Below are positions 17,522-25,317 of a stretch of DNA of 64,000 bases, piece by piece; the stretch's first letter is position 1; each line of letters opens with the position of its first letter. The stretch is from Candidatus Pelagibacter communis. GTDB taxonomy: Bacteria > Pseudomonadota > Alphaproteobacteria > Pelagibacterales > Pelagibacteraceae. The position numbers and the translations under genes are program-made. The stretch is from the NCBI RefSeq assembly GCF_001179985.1, contig NZ_CVSI01000073.1:29997-93996 (forward strand), in the 5' to 3' direction. The notes beneath the pieces were generated by a model that saw nothing but the letters and a program-made list of their open reading frames with translations, was not told where the DNA came from and did not search any database.

Positions 17522-18465
17522 AATATTTTACTAAGAATATTGTTAGTCTCGATATTATATAATTTATATAAATTTTCAGCATCCTTTAAGTTAATCTCTT
17601 TAAATTTTATTTTTGAACCTGGAGTTATTTGAACAAGTTTGTCATAATCTGCGCTTATAACCACACCTAGCTTAGGATAACCACCAAGTGTACCGTGATC
17701 TGATAGCATTATGATTGGTTTTCCATCAGGTGGTATTTGAATAGTTCCTTTAACTAAACCCTCGGATTTAATATTTGTTTTTTTGATATTTTTTAATTTA
17801 GTACCTTCTAATCTCATGCCCATTCTATCTGTAAATTTTGTTACCTCAAAGTCTTTAGAAAAAAAATCCTTAATTGACTGTTCTGAAAAATAATCAAAAT
17901 TCGTTCCTTTAATTACTCTTATAAATTCTATCTTGGAATTTATAAAATCTAATCTTTTATTTGATAATTGATTTGGCTCGTTAAGTTTTATATCCTGACC
18001 GTCAATTAATTTATTACCGTTGTTTGGTCCAATCTGTGCTCTAATAGTAGTAGAGAAACTATCCCAAACTTTGTCCAACTTAAAACCTCCGCTTACAGAA
18101 AAATAACCATAAACAGACTTGTTTGTTGAACAAATATCTATTGTATCCCCTTCATCTAGCTCAATAGTTCTGTAACATTCACCTTTATTTTGAGAATTAT
18201 TGTTTTTTATAATTCTGAAATTAACATCTCCAGTAACCACAATATTTCTTTTTTTACCAAAATATTTTAATGAAGGACCTTGATAAGCAAATTCAAGAAC
18301 TGGATTATTTTTATTATTATCAATTAGTTTATTTGCAATTAAATAATTTCTCTTGTCCATAGCTCCACTAAAAGGTAAACCTATATGATATAAGTTTTTT
18401 CTTCCTAGATCTTGAAAAGTTGAATTTAAACCTCCTCTTGCCACGTGAAAATAATCATTTTTCAT
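17518..18465 (-). CDS. pxpC: 5-oxoprolinase subunit C (biotin-dependent carboxylase-like fold)
   Basis: Subunit of the prokaryotic ATP-dependent 5-oxoprolinase PxpABC, which reopens pyroglutamate to glutamate. It has 315 residues. Typical features are ARGGLNSTFQDLGR near the start, GLPFSGAMDKRNY, VLEFAYQGPSL, and a late MLSDHGTLGGYPKLG. It overlaps pxpB by 11 bp and panB by 4 bp. With pxpA divergent next door the whole enzyme is encoded within 2.5 kb. An allophanate or urea carboxylase role is less likely because pxpA is present. Confidence 0.9.
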   Translation of the reverse strand: MKNDYFHVARGGLNSTFQDLGRKNLYHIGLPFSGAMDKRNYLIANKLIDNNKNNPVLEFAYQGPSLKYFGKKRNIVVTGDVNFRIIKNNNSQNKGECYRTIELDEGDTIDICSTNKSVYGYFSVSGGFKLDKVWDSFSTTIRAQIGPNNGNKLIDGQDIKLNEPNQLSNKRLDFINSKIEFIRVIKGTNFDYFSEQSIKDFFSKDFEVTKFTDRMGMRLEGTKLKNIKKTNIKSEGLVKGTIQIPPDGKPIIMLSDHGTLGGYPKLGVVISADYDKLVQITPGSKIKFKEINLKDAENLYKLYNIETNNILSKIL

Positions 18466-19132
18466 AAATTTTTAGATATTCTTTTTTTGTAATTTCATAA
18501 AAAATAACCTCATCGCCAGGACTAATTAAATTTGGTGTCTTCTGTGTCGTTGTATTAAAAATAGTTATTGGAGTATTTCCAATTATGTTCCAACCTCCCG
18601 GACTTTCAAAGGTATATATATTACAGAATTGTTCTGTTAAACCAACTGAACCTCTTGGAACTTTTACTCTTGGAGTTTCTAATCTCTCTAGTTGAATCTT
18701 ATCATCGGTATCTCCTAGAAACGGCATACCTGCAACAAACCCTGTCATATAACAAAAATATTTTCTCTTTAAAAACAAATCAATTATTTCCCTTTTTGAT
18801 TTTTTTAATCTTTTTTCAAGCCTATCTATATCTAATGAAAAATCGTTATGAAAACACGTGGGAATTCTGATTTTTTTAAACTCACTTTCTATTTTATCTT
18901 CAACATCTAAATCTAATATTTCTTGTTTTAAATTATGATAAGAAGTTTCATTAATGTCAAAAGTAATAACTAGTTTGTTATATGATGGAGATAAATTTGT
19001 TATTCCTTTAAAATTTTTTTTTCTTAAGGTCATAAAATATTTGATGACTTTTGAATTTATCTCCTTATTAACCTCGGTTCCAAAATCACAATAAATCGCT
19101 GCGTCACCAAGATTGGCTATATTTTTAATCAT
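18455..19132 (-). CDS. pxpB: 5-oxoprolinase subunit B (KipI-like)
   Basis: Partner of PxpC in the pyroglutamate-opening enzyme, 225 residues. Typical signatures are the N-terminal GDAAIYCDFG, the YMTGFVAGMPFLG motif, RLETPRVKVPRGSVGL and the ending SPGGWNIIGNTP. The gene starts 27 bp from the preferred pxpA start in the opposite direction, so the two transcription units share a very short promoter region. Some homologues (KipI) inhibit a sensor kinase, but the pxpA/pxpC context supports the oxoprolinase role. Confidence 0.9.
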   Translation of the reverse strand: MIKNIANLGDAAIYCDFGTEVNKEINSKVIKYFMTLRKKNFKGITNLSPSYNKLVITFDINETSYHNLKQEILDLDVEDKIESEFKKIRIPTCFHNDFSLDIDRLEKRLKKSKREIIDLFLKRKYFCYMTGFVAGMPFLGDTDDKIQLERLETPRVKVPRGSVGLTEQFCNIYTFESPGGWNIIGNTPITIFNTTTQKTPNLISPGDEVIFYEITKKEYLKIYEK

Positions 19133-19159
19133 ACAATGTTATACTTCATGAAATATTTT

Positions 19160-19936
19160 ATGGAAATTAATATTAATTGTGATTTAGGTGAAAAATCTGA
19201 GCTTCACTCTACAAAGCATGATCCAGATTTATTAAAAATTATTAATTCAGCAAATATTGCTTGTGGTTTTCATGCGGGTGATGAGCAATCAATGAAGAAT
19301 ACAATTGAAATTTCAAAAAAAAATAATGTTAGTATCGGCGCACATCCCTCATTTAATGATCGTAAAAACTTTGGGAGAAAAAGACATTATTTACCTGAGG
19401 ATAAAATAAAAAAACTTATAATAGACCAATATGAGATATTAGAATGCATTGCTGAAAAACTTGGTACAAAAGTTACACATATCAAGCCCCACGGAGCTTT
19501 AAATAATATGGCATGCGAGGATCTAGATTTATCTAAAATATTAGCAAAAACAATTTTTGATATTGATAAAAATTTAATTTATTTAGTACCAACCGGATCA
19601 AAGATGGAAGAAGCAGCTAGAAATTTTGATATGAAAATAGCTTGTGAAATATTTGCAGACAGAAATTATGAAGATGATGGGAATTTGGTCTCCAGAAATA
19701 AGGCAGATGCTATTATAACTAATCCTGAAAGATGTAAAAAACATGTTCTTAATATGATTGAAAACCAATCCCTAATTTGCATGTCTGGAAAAAAAATTAG
19801 ATGTGAAATAGACTCTGTTTGTATCCATGGTGATAATATAGGATCTTTAGAAACTGCGAGGGAAGTTAAAAAAGTTCTTGAAGATAATAATATATGTCTT
19901 AAACCTTTAAATAATTTAAAAAAATTTAGTAAATAA
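19160..19936 (+). CDS. pxpA: 5-oxoprolinase subunit A (LamB/YcsF family)
   Basis: Third subunit of pyroglutamate-opening PxpABC, about 258 residues from the ATG at 19160. I prefer this start because MEININCDLGEKSE is the typical N-terminus; an in-frame ATG at 19136 adds eight residues. Motifs seen are SANIACGFHAGD, IGAHPSFND, HIKPHGALNN, and the closing DSVCIHGDN. It is divergent from pxpB. The next gene follows 1 bp after its stop. The complex recycles 5-oxoproline formed spontaneously from glutamine or released from peptides. Confidence 0.92.
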   Translation: MEININCDLGEKSELHSTKHDPDLLKIINSANIACGFHAGDEQSMKNTIEISKKNNVSIGAHPSFNDRKNFGRKRHYLPEDKIKKLIIDQYEILECIAEKLGTKVTHIKPHGALNNMACEDLDLSKILAKTIFDIDKNLIYLVPTGSKMEEAARNFDMKIACEIFADRNYEDDGNLVSRNKADAIITNPERCKKHVLNMIENQSLICMSGKKIRCEIDSVCIHGDNIGSLETAREVKKVLEDNNICLKPLNNLKKFSK

Positions 19937-19937
19937 A

Positions 19938-20444
19938 ATGAAAAAAATTTTATTAATATTCATATTAATATTGCAAACTTCGTTGGCATATTCTGCGGGC
20001 GTGGGTAGTAAAGATGCTAAAGACACCGCCAGTACAGGTGTCGAGCCTGCTACCAAATTTGATATTGGAAAAAAATGGATTTCTAAAGGAAAAAAATTTG
20101 AGAAGAAAAAAAAACAAGCTAAAGCAAAAAATGCTTATGAAAAAGCTATAAAAAGTCTTCTTGAAGCTAATTCAAAAAATCCAAGTGATCCCGACATTTT
20201 AAATCTTTTAGGTTTTTCTCATAGAAAAATTGGAGATTATGAAAATGCTGAAATATACTACTCAATGGGATTGGAAATTGATCCTAAGCATGTAGGTATA
20301 AATGAATATATGGGAGAATTATTTGTTGCAACGAATAGAATGGATGAAGCAAAAAAAAGATTGGCAGTTTTAGAAAAGTGTAATTGTAAAGAGTATAACG
20401 AACTTAAACAAGTAATTGAGGGTACTAAACAGTCAAAATATTAG
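19938..20444 (+). CDS. Secreted TPR-repeat protein
   Basis: A 168-residue protein with a signal peptide (KKILLIFILILQTSLAYS, cleavage probably after A or G near 20) and a lysine-rich stretch (about 50-75). Tetratricopeptide repeats follow from about 78 to 160 (PDILNLLGFSHRKIGDYENA and a following YYSMGLEIDPKH). It probably works as a periplasmic protein-interaction scaffold. It begins 1 bp after pxpA, which suggests cotranscription but not a shared function. I cannot name it more closely. Confidence 0.75.
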   Translation: MKKILLIFILILQTSLAYSAGVGSKDAKDTASTGVEPATKFDIGKKWISKGKKFEKKKKQAKAKNAYEKAIKSLLEANSKNPSDPDILNLLGFSHRKIGDYENAEIYYSMGLEIDPKHVGINEYMGELFVATNRMDEAKKRLAVLEKCNCKEYNELKQVIEGTKQSKY

Positions 20445-20505
20445 TTAATACTTTTAATCAATTAATTGAAAAATCTAAATATTAAATTATTATCTAAAAA
20501 TTTAA

Positions 20506-21132
20506 ATGGAACAATCACTATTTATTGAACAATCTTTAATACTTTTACAAATAATATTTATCGATATTATTTTGGCTGCTGATAATGCAATAATAATTGG
20601 ATTAATTGCTGCTAATTTTGTTCCAAAACATAGAAAGCAAATTATACTTTGGGGCGTAGCAGGTGCATTAATTTTTAAAGTTATTTTTGCAATTTTTGCA
20701 ACTTATTTATTTAAGTTTTATTTTATAAAAATTTTAGGTGGGTTGCTTTTAATTTGGATAGTATATGATTTACGAAAAGATTTGTTTGAAATCAAGAAAG
20801 TGAAATCGCCAACAAAAATTTCAAAAGAACCCTCTTACATACAGAGTGTTTACAAAGTTTTGTTTGCTGACATAACAATTAGTTTTGATAATGTAATTGG
20901 TGTAGTTGGTGCATCAAAGGGATATTTTGGTTTTATGATTTTTGGTTTGGTTTTATCAGTAATTTTAACTGGTGCTTTAGCAACATATCTTGCAAACTAT
21001 ATTCAAAAACACTTATGGATTGCTTATGTAGGTTTAGCTTTTATTTTAATTGTTGCAATTCAACTTATTATTGGCGGTCTTGTAGACTTAGAAATTTTAA
21101 GAGTAACTGATGAATTTAAGAAATATTTTTAA
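20506..21132 (+). CDS. TerC/YjbE-family integral membrane protein
   Basis: A 208-residue inner-membrane protein with about seven hydrophobic segments. It carries the two TerC-family acidic motifs: DIILAADNAIIIG in the first third and DITISFDNVIGVVGA in the second half. Members of this family are linked to metal-ion (often manganese) export or tellurite resistance. No riboswitch is evident in the 61-bp leader. The family call is firm; the ion is not known. Confidence 0.82.
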   Translation: MEQSLFIEQSLILLQIIFIDIILAADNAIIIGLIAANFVPKHRKQIILWGVAGALIFKVIFAIFATYLFKFYFIKILGGLLLIWIVYDLRKDLFEIKKVKSPTKISKEPSYIQSVYKVLFADITISFDNVIGVVGASKGYFGFMIFGLVLSVILTGALATYLANYIQKHLWIAYVGLAFILIVAIQLIIGGLVDLEILRVTDEFKKYF

Positions 21133-21179
21133 GTATTCAAATAATCTCTCAAACATCCTATAATCGTAAGTAATAAAAT

Positions 21180-21872
21180 ATGAAAAAGTTGTTAATCATT
21201 ATAGTATTAATTTTTTCAACACAATTAGTACAAGGTCAAGAATGTAATTTAAATCCAGAACGAGGGAGTAAAAATTATATTATTGGCTATGGATCCTTAA
21301 TGGATAAAGAGTCTAGAATTAGAACAAATAAATCAGCATTTGTAGTGAAACCTATTTTAATTAAAGGCTTTGAAAGAACTTGGGGCCTTCAAGGGAGGAT
21401 GTACAAAATTACTTTTTTAACAATTATTAAAAAAGAAAACTCAGCTGTTAATGCAGTTTATTACCCGGTTTCGATAAAGGACTTGAATAAGACAGATAGG
21501 AGAGAGAGTGGTTATTGTAGAGTAAAAGTTGAAGGTAAAGACTTAAGTTTCTATGGGAAAAAAATAAAAACAAAAAATAAAAACTTTTGGGTTTATGCAG
21601 CTAATCCTGGAAAAATAAAAAAACCAAGTAACACTCATCCAATTGTTCAATCATATGTCGATTTATTTATAGGTGGTTGTTTTCAGATTAAGGAGAGATA
21701 TAACATTAACGAATTTCCAAAACAGTGTGTAGAAACAACTACTGAATGGTCAAATCACTGGGTAAATGATAGAGTGCATGCTAGAAGACCGTTTCTAGTA
21801 CCAAATTTTTATAAAATAGATAATCTTTTATCAAATTACTTTGATTACTATTTAAATAATAAATACCAATAA
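21180..21872 (+). CDS. Exported gamma-glutamylcyclotransferase-like protein
   Basis: A 230-residue protein with a signal peptide (KKLLIIIVLIFSTQLVQG) followed by a GGCT-like domain: IIGYGSLMDKESR holds the family substrate-binding loop, and RRESGYCRV contains the candidate catalytic Glu. GGCT enzymes convert gamma-glutamyl compounds into 5-oxoproline. Most family members are cytosolic, so the export signal is unusual. The 5-oxoprolinase genes lie about 2 kb upstream, which would make a plausible but unproven pyroglutamate link. Its stop adjoins that of the convergent next gene. Confidence 0.7.
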   Translation: MKKLLIIIVLIFSTQLVQGQECNLNPERGSKNYIIGYGSLMDKESRIRTNKSAFVVKPILIKGFERTWGLQGRMYKITFLTIIKKENSAVNAVYYPVSIKDLNKTDRRESGYCRVKVEGKDLSFYGKKIKTKNKNFWVYAANPGKIKKPSNTHPIVQSYVDLFIGGCFQIKERYNINEFPKQCVETTTEWSNHWVNDRVHARRPFLVPNFYKIDNLLSNYFDYYLNNKYQ

Positions 21873-22508
21873 TCACATTTTATACTCAAAATTTTGTGAA
21901 GTTTCATTAACTCCAATCTCAATAGCTCCATTGCTCAAATGAAATTTCCTAGCCATATCAGTAAGTGGTGAGAGTGTTACTAGTCTGTTTAAATGATTTG
22001 TTTTTTTTATTTTTTTGAAAACTTCTTTTACAATTAATCTTCCACCACCTCTTTTTTTTGACCAAACAGTGTATGCAATGGCAATTTGGCCTACTTTAAA
22101 ATCTCTATTTATACTCTGTAAATAAGCATCTTTGCTCATCATATCTAATTCTTCTACAGTTTTTGGAATACTATTTGTAAATGCAAAACACATTACTGCG
22201 TGTATCTCATCTTGATACTTTACTCCGTATATTTTTCGGCCAAAACTTGTTCTAAATTCATTATCTAGTTCTGGTCGTACCGGATCCTCAGTAGTATTAC
22301 AGTTTGGCAACTCTATAATTTCGGCACCTTTTACCCAGTCGAAGAAATTTTTTACTGATTTTCCAATATCAATTTTTTTATCTTTAATGGAAGAGTTAAA
22401 TTTTTTAGATATAAGATCCTTTTTTTTTGTAATTGAACGTTTAAATATTTTGCTTTTTCTTTTTAAAGAAACTTTTATTTTTCTATTTAATTGTTTTTTT
22501 TTAGTCAT
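21873..22508 (-). CDS. Hypothetical protein, possible GNAT-like fold
   Basis: A 211-residue protein with a very basic N-terminal tail of about 55 residues (many Lys/Arg), which may bind RNA or be disordered. The rest (about 75-211) looks like an alpha/beta domain: KYQDEIHAVMCFAF, QIAIAYTVWSKKRGGG then LIVKEVF, and a late MARKFHLSNGA. The GGGRLIV loop and the following strand-helix pattern resemble an acetyltransferase fold, but no family signature is decisive. It lies 25 bp after proC on the same strand and may be cotranscribed. Confidence 0.55.
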   Translation of the reverse strand: MTKKKQLNRKIKVSLKRKSKIFKRSITKKKDLISKKFNSSIKDKKIDIGKSVKNFFDWVKGAEIIELPNCNTTEDPVRPELDNEFRTSFGRKIYGVKYQDEIHAVMCFAFTNSIPKTVEELDMMSKDAYLQSINRDFKVGQIAIAYTVWSKKRGGGRLIVKEVFKKIKKTNHLNRLVTLSPLTDMARKFHLSNGAIEIGVNETSQNFEYKM

Positions 22509-22533
22509 TTTTTAAATTATAAACTAAATTATA

Positions 22534-23310
22534 TTAATTAGATTGTGACTTATTTAACCTTTTTATTATTCTATTGGATGTTTTTTCAAGTAATCTATAA
22601 AAACCAGCTTTTCGCAAATCTTTAACAGCTTGCTCATTTAAACCGCCTGGGGTTTGTGATTCTCTAACTAATTTTTTAAGATTTTTTTTATGATTAAAGG
22701 CATCCTCTGATAAAGCAAGGAATAGAGATGATATATATTTTTGTGCATTTTCTTTTTTTATTCCTCTCTTAATTAACCAATTTGATAACGAGTATAAGAT
22801 TTCATAAAAAGGAGCCATCATAGCAGAAGTGGTCCAAAAATTTAGTGACAACTTCTCATTGCTGATTTCAACTGTAGATCCTAATTTGTCAAAAAACTTT
22901 TTAACCTTACTATTTGGTGGATAAATCGGTACAGGTCCTTTGCATAACGCAATTGGTGGTAATGGTATTGCTCTAACAATATTTGATTTTAATCCTGTAA
23001 TTTTTTTTAATTGAGTTAAATTAATTGTTGAAATGAAACTAATTATCATCTTATTTTTATTGAATTTTAAACTATTTAAAATTTTATTTCCTACGGTTGG
23101 TGTTACCGCAAGAAAGACCCAGTCAGATTTATTAATAATATCTTGATTATTTCTAATTATTTTAATTTTTTTGCTTTTATATTTTAAAATTCTTGAAATT
23201 TTTTTATTTCTTTCAGATACAAATATTTTTGAAATTTTTAATTTAGATTTAATTACACCTGTTACAACTGATTTTGTTATTTGTCCCGTTCCTATAAAAC
23301 CTAATTTCAT
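22534..23310 (-). CDS. proC: Pyrroline-5-carboxylate reductase
   Basis: NAD(P)H-dependent last step of proline synthesis; 258 residues, near family length. The Rossmann motif begins LGFIGTGQITKSVV; VFLAVTPTVG holds the second nucleotide-binding strand. VRAIPLPPIA corresponds to the R-x-M-P-N region, here with PLP in place of MPN, and TPGGLNEQAVKDL is the C-terminal signature. The substitution in the middle motif makes a divergent specificity possible. It starts 18 bp after the lysE-family gene on the same strand. Confidence 0.78.
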   Translation of the reverse strand: MKLGFIGTGQITKSVVTGVIKSKLKISKIFVSERNKKISRILKYKSKKIKIIRNNQDIINKSDWVFLAVTPTVGNKILNSLKFNKNKMIISFISTINLTQLKKITGLKSNIVRAIPLPPIALCKGPVPIYPPNSKVKKFFDKLGSTVEISNEKLSLNFWTTSAMMAPFYEILYSLSNWLIKRGIKKENAQKYISSLFLALSEDAFNHKKNLKKLVRESQTPGGLNEQAVKDLRKAGFYRLLEKTSNRIIKRLNKSQSN

Positions 23311-23328
23311 AATAAATTAATATAGTTG

Positions 23329-23943
23329 TTAATAATTTTGTGTAAATCCAATAAAAATAGCAATTAAAATCAATACACACGCCGAAATTGAGCTTATTAT
23401 TCTTGGATTTGCGTTTATCCAGTGTAAAAGTTTTTTAGCTAATATTGCGTAACCAATAAGTGAGATAAAATCTAAAATCATATAAGTGCTAATTAAAATT
23501 ATAAATTGAGAAATATAATTTTCATTAAAGTTTATAAACTGCGGAAAAATTAATGGAAAAAATATCCATGCTTTAGGACTAGTACCTGCTACAATAAATC
23601 CATCTTTAAAAAACGATATTAAAGTTTTTGATTTAATTGAAGTGTTACTAAAGTTTTTTGGCCTTGATTTATAAATATCATAAGAAAGATAGAATAAATA
23701 AAATACACCAAACCACTTTAAAATATTTAAAGTTTCAGCATTATCAGCAATAAAAGAATCTATAAAAAAAATTACGAGAGTAGCTTGTATTAAATTTGCG
23801 GTTACATCACCTAAGGCAATCCAAATGCAATTTTTAGTACCATAATTCATTGCATAAGAAATGATAACAATTCTTGGAGTGCCAGGTGTTATAAATAAAA
23901 AAAATATAATCTGTAAAAATAGAAAATAATCTAAGGGAAGCAT
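23329..23943 (-). CDS. LysE/RhtB-family amino-acid exporter
   Basis: A 204-residue inner-membrane protein with about six hydrophobic segments. It begins with the LysE-type N-terminus, including FFLFITPGTPRIVIISYAM, where the PG(T/P) element is family-typical. Members export amino acids or related compounds. It is preceded on the same strand by a compact structured leader (see separate entry) and followed closely by proC. The link to proline metabolism is inference only; no substrate can be assigned. Confidence 0.78.
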   Translation of the reverse strand: MLPLDYFLFLQIIFFLFITPGTPRIVIISYAMNYGTKNCIWIALGDVTANLIQATLVIFFIDSFIADNAETLNILKWFGVFYLFYLSYDIYKSRPKNFSNTSIKSKTLISFFKDGFIVAGTSPKAWIFFPLIFPQFINFNENYISQFIILISTYMILDFISLIGYAILAKKLLHWINANPRIISSISACVLILIAIFIGFTQNY

Positions 23944-23949
23944 TGAGAG

Positions 23950-23996
23950 GATAGCCCTAAAAAACCGGGAGCTAAAGATGGCTAGATAGGACTATC
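23950..23996 (-). promoter_or_regulatory. Candidate structured RNA leader of the LysE-family gene
   Basis: On the minus strand GATAGTCC (23996-23989) pairs with GGGCTATC (23957-23950) by eight base pairs including one G-U pair. The same 3' strand can instead pair its GGCTA with TAGCC (23984-23980). The G-U pair becomes a C-A mismatch on the plus strand, which supports a minus-strand RNA. The element ends about 6 nt before the exporter start. I do not recognise a known riboswitch class. Confidence 0.4.
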
Positions 23997-24062
23997 TAAA
24001 TATAATATATCATAGGTATTAAAAATTGCATTAATCAATTTTTTCTTATTTATTAATAATTT

Positions 24063-24356
24063 ATGAAAAAAAGTCGCAGACCGATGACAAAGGTTAAAAA
24101 TCCAGAGCCCAAAGTGGGTACTCAAGATTGGGTTATATGGGCAGCATGGGCAGACCGTATAACGTTTGAAGATATAAAATTAAAAACAGGATTGTCTGAA
24201 GGAGATGTAATAAGAATAATGAGAAAATCCTTAAAATCATCTTCTTTTAAACTTTGGAGAAAAAGAGCAAAAGGACAAAGTATAAAACACAGAAAAAAAT
24301 TTGAGGAGACTAGAAAAGAAATTAGAAGAAAAATTAATAAAAATGATTATATATAA
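24063..24356 (+). CDS. DUF2805/TIGR03643-family small protein
   Basis: A 97-residue basic protein. The central part, DWVIWAAWADRITFEDI then GLSEGDVIRIMRKSLK and FKLWRKRAKGQS, matches my memory of the DUF2805 (TIGR03643) family of unknown function. The middle resembles a helix-turn-helix-like segment, and the C-terminal third is strongly basic, so nucleic-acid binding is possible. It lies 3 bp before glutaredoxin and about 120 bp from the divergent lysE gene. Confidence 0.8.
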   Translation: MKKSRRPMTKVKNPEPKVGTQDWVIWAAWADRITFEDIKLKTGLSEGDVIRIMRKSLKSSSFKLWRKRAKGQSIKHRKKFEETRKEIRRKINKNDYI

Positions 24357-24359
24357 AAT

Positions 24360-24614
24360 ATGAAAAAAATTACAATTTATACGGGACCTGTTTGTAATTA
24401 TTGTGATGCGGCAAAAAGATTGCTTAGAAGAAATAGTTTAGAATTTAATGAAATCGATATTTCATCTGGTCCAGAGGTTTTAAATGAAATGATTAATAAA
24501 ACAAATGGCAAAAGAACTATACCTCAAATTTTTTTTGACAATGAACATATAGGTGGCTATGTTGAAATTAGGGAATTGGAAAAAAACAATAAACTAATTG
24601 AATTTTTAAAATAA
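24360..24614 (+). CDS. grxC: Glutaredoxin 3
   Basis: An 84-residue glutathione-dependent thiol-disulfide oxidoreductase. The active-site motif here is CNYC (GPVCNYCDAAKRLL) where CPYC is usual, and the cis-Pro motif is RTIPQIFFDNEHIGG. The substitution of Pro by Asn would make it less classical and may alter redox potential. It is cytosolic and lies directly after the DUF2805 gene. Assignment as a class I glutaredoxin is firm. Confidence 0.9.
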   Translation: MKKITIYTGPVCNYCDAAKRLLRRNSLEFNEIDISSGPEVLNEMINKTNGKRTIPQIFFDNEHIGGYVEIRELEKNNKLIEFLK

Positions 24615-24631
24615 ATTTATATTAAATAATT

Positions 24632-24967
24632 ATGTTTGTAAGAAGAATATTTAAATACTTGATAACATTTGTAAAGAATACAAGGGCTTATTTAATATTT
24701 TTTTGTTTAATATTTTTAACAAACTGTGGTCAATATACCTCAATGATTGGTCCAAGTTATACACTTTTTGAATCAGGAAATGTGTTACGAGCTACAAGCT
24801 CTTATGGTAGCTCTAACTTGTTTTCAAATGCAAAACAAAGTTACAAAGATGAAACTAATCCACAAAGAATTTGTCAAGAGTTACATAGTTCAGAATTACG
24901 CTCTATATTTTTTGAAACACAAGACAACAAAGGTTGTATTTACGATCCAATGAGTATTTATAGATAA
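24632..24967 (+). CDS. Small exported protein, possible lipoprotein, unknown function
   Basis: A 111-residue protein with a basic start and one hydrophobic segment (AYLIFFCLIFLTNC, about 19-32). The cysteine in LTNC resembles a lipobox, but Asn at the -1 position is poor, so lipidation is uncertain. The mature part is Ser/Thr-rich (ATSSYGSSNLFSNA) with two further cysteines (about 82 and 101) that could pair. I do not recognise a family. It begins 17 bp after grxC on the same strand. Confidence 0.55.
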   Translation: MFVRRIFKYLITFVKNTRAYLIFFCLIFLTNCGQYTSMIGPSYTLFESGNVLRATSSYGSSNLFSNAKQSYKDETNPQRICQELHSSELRSIFFETQDNKGCIYDPMSIYR

Positions 24968-24975
24968 TTTAAATT

Positions 24976-25317
24976 TTAAAAGAAAATATAATAAATCATC
25001 CAGAATATAAGCGTATACTCAAAAAAACTTTTAAAAAGTATCAATTGCTTTTCACTAAATTTTTGTATCAAAAATTTTTTAAATAGAAAAAAAATTAAAT
25101 TAACAGTTAAAATTCCAATAACTAAACCAATAAACATAAGTTTGATTGAAAAGTTTTTATATCCAAAATAAATAGCTGCAATCAACGTGAACCAAGATAC
25201 TTTTGTTATAAATATTTTAAATATAAGCCCAGCTTTTTTACTAAATACAGATTGTGTTTTTATTAATGAATAAGACCAGATTATTCCTATCAAAAAACTA
25301 GTAAATTTTAAAATCAT
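24976..25317 (-). CDS. Small integral membrane protein coupled to the Amt-phosphatase gene
   Basis: A 113-residue protein that is mostly hydrophobic, with about four membrane segments (roughly 5-17, 37-51, 56-76, 91-112) separated by short basic loops. It overlaps the stop of the Amt-phosphatase gene by 4 bp, so it is probably translated by reinitiation and made in step with that protein. I cannot assign a family. A role in the same membrane complex is inference from the coupling. Confidence 0.6.
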   Translation of the reverse strand: MILKFTSFLIGIIWSYSLIKTQSVFSKKAGLIFKIFITKVSWFTLIAAIYFGYKNFSIKLMFIGLVIGILTVNLIFFLFKKFLIQKFSEKQLILFKSFFEYTLIFWMIYYIFF

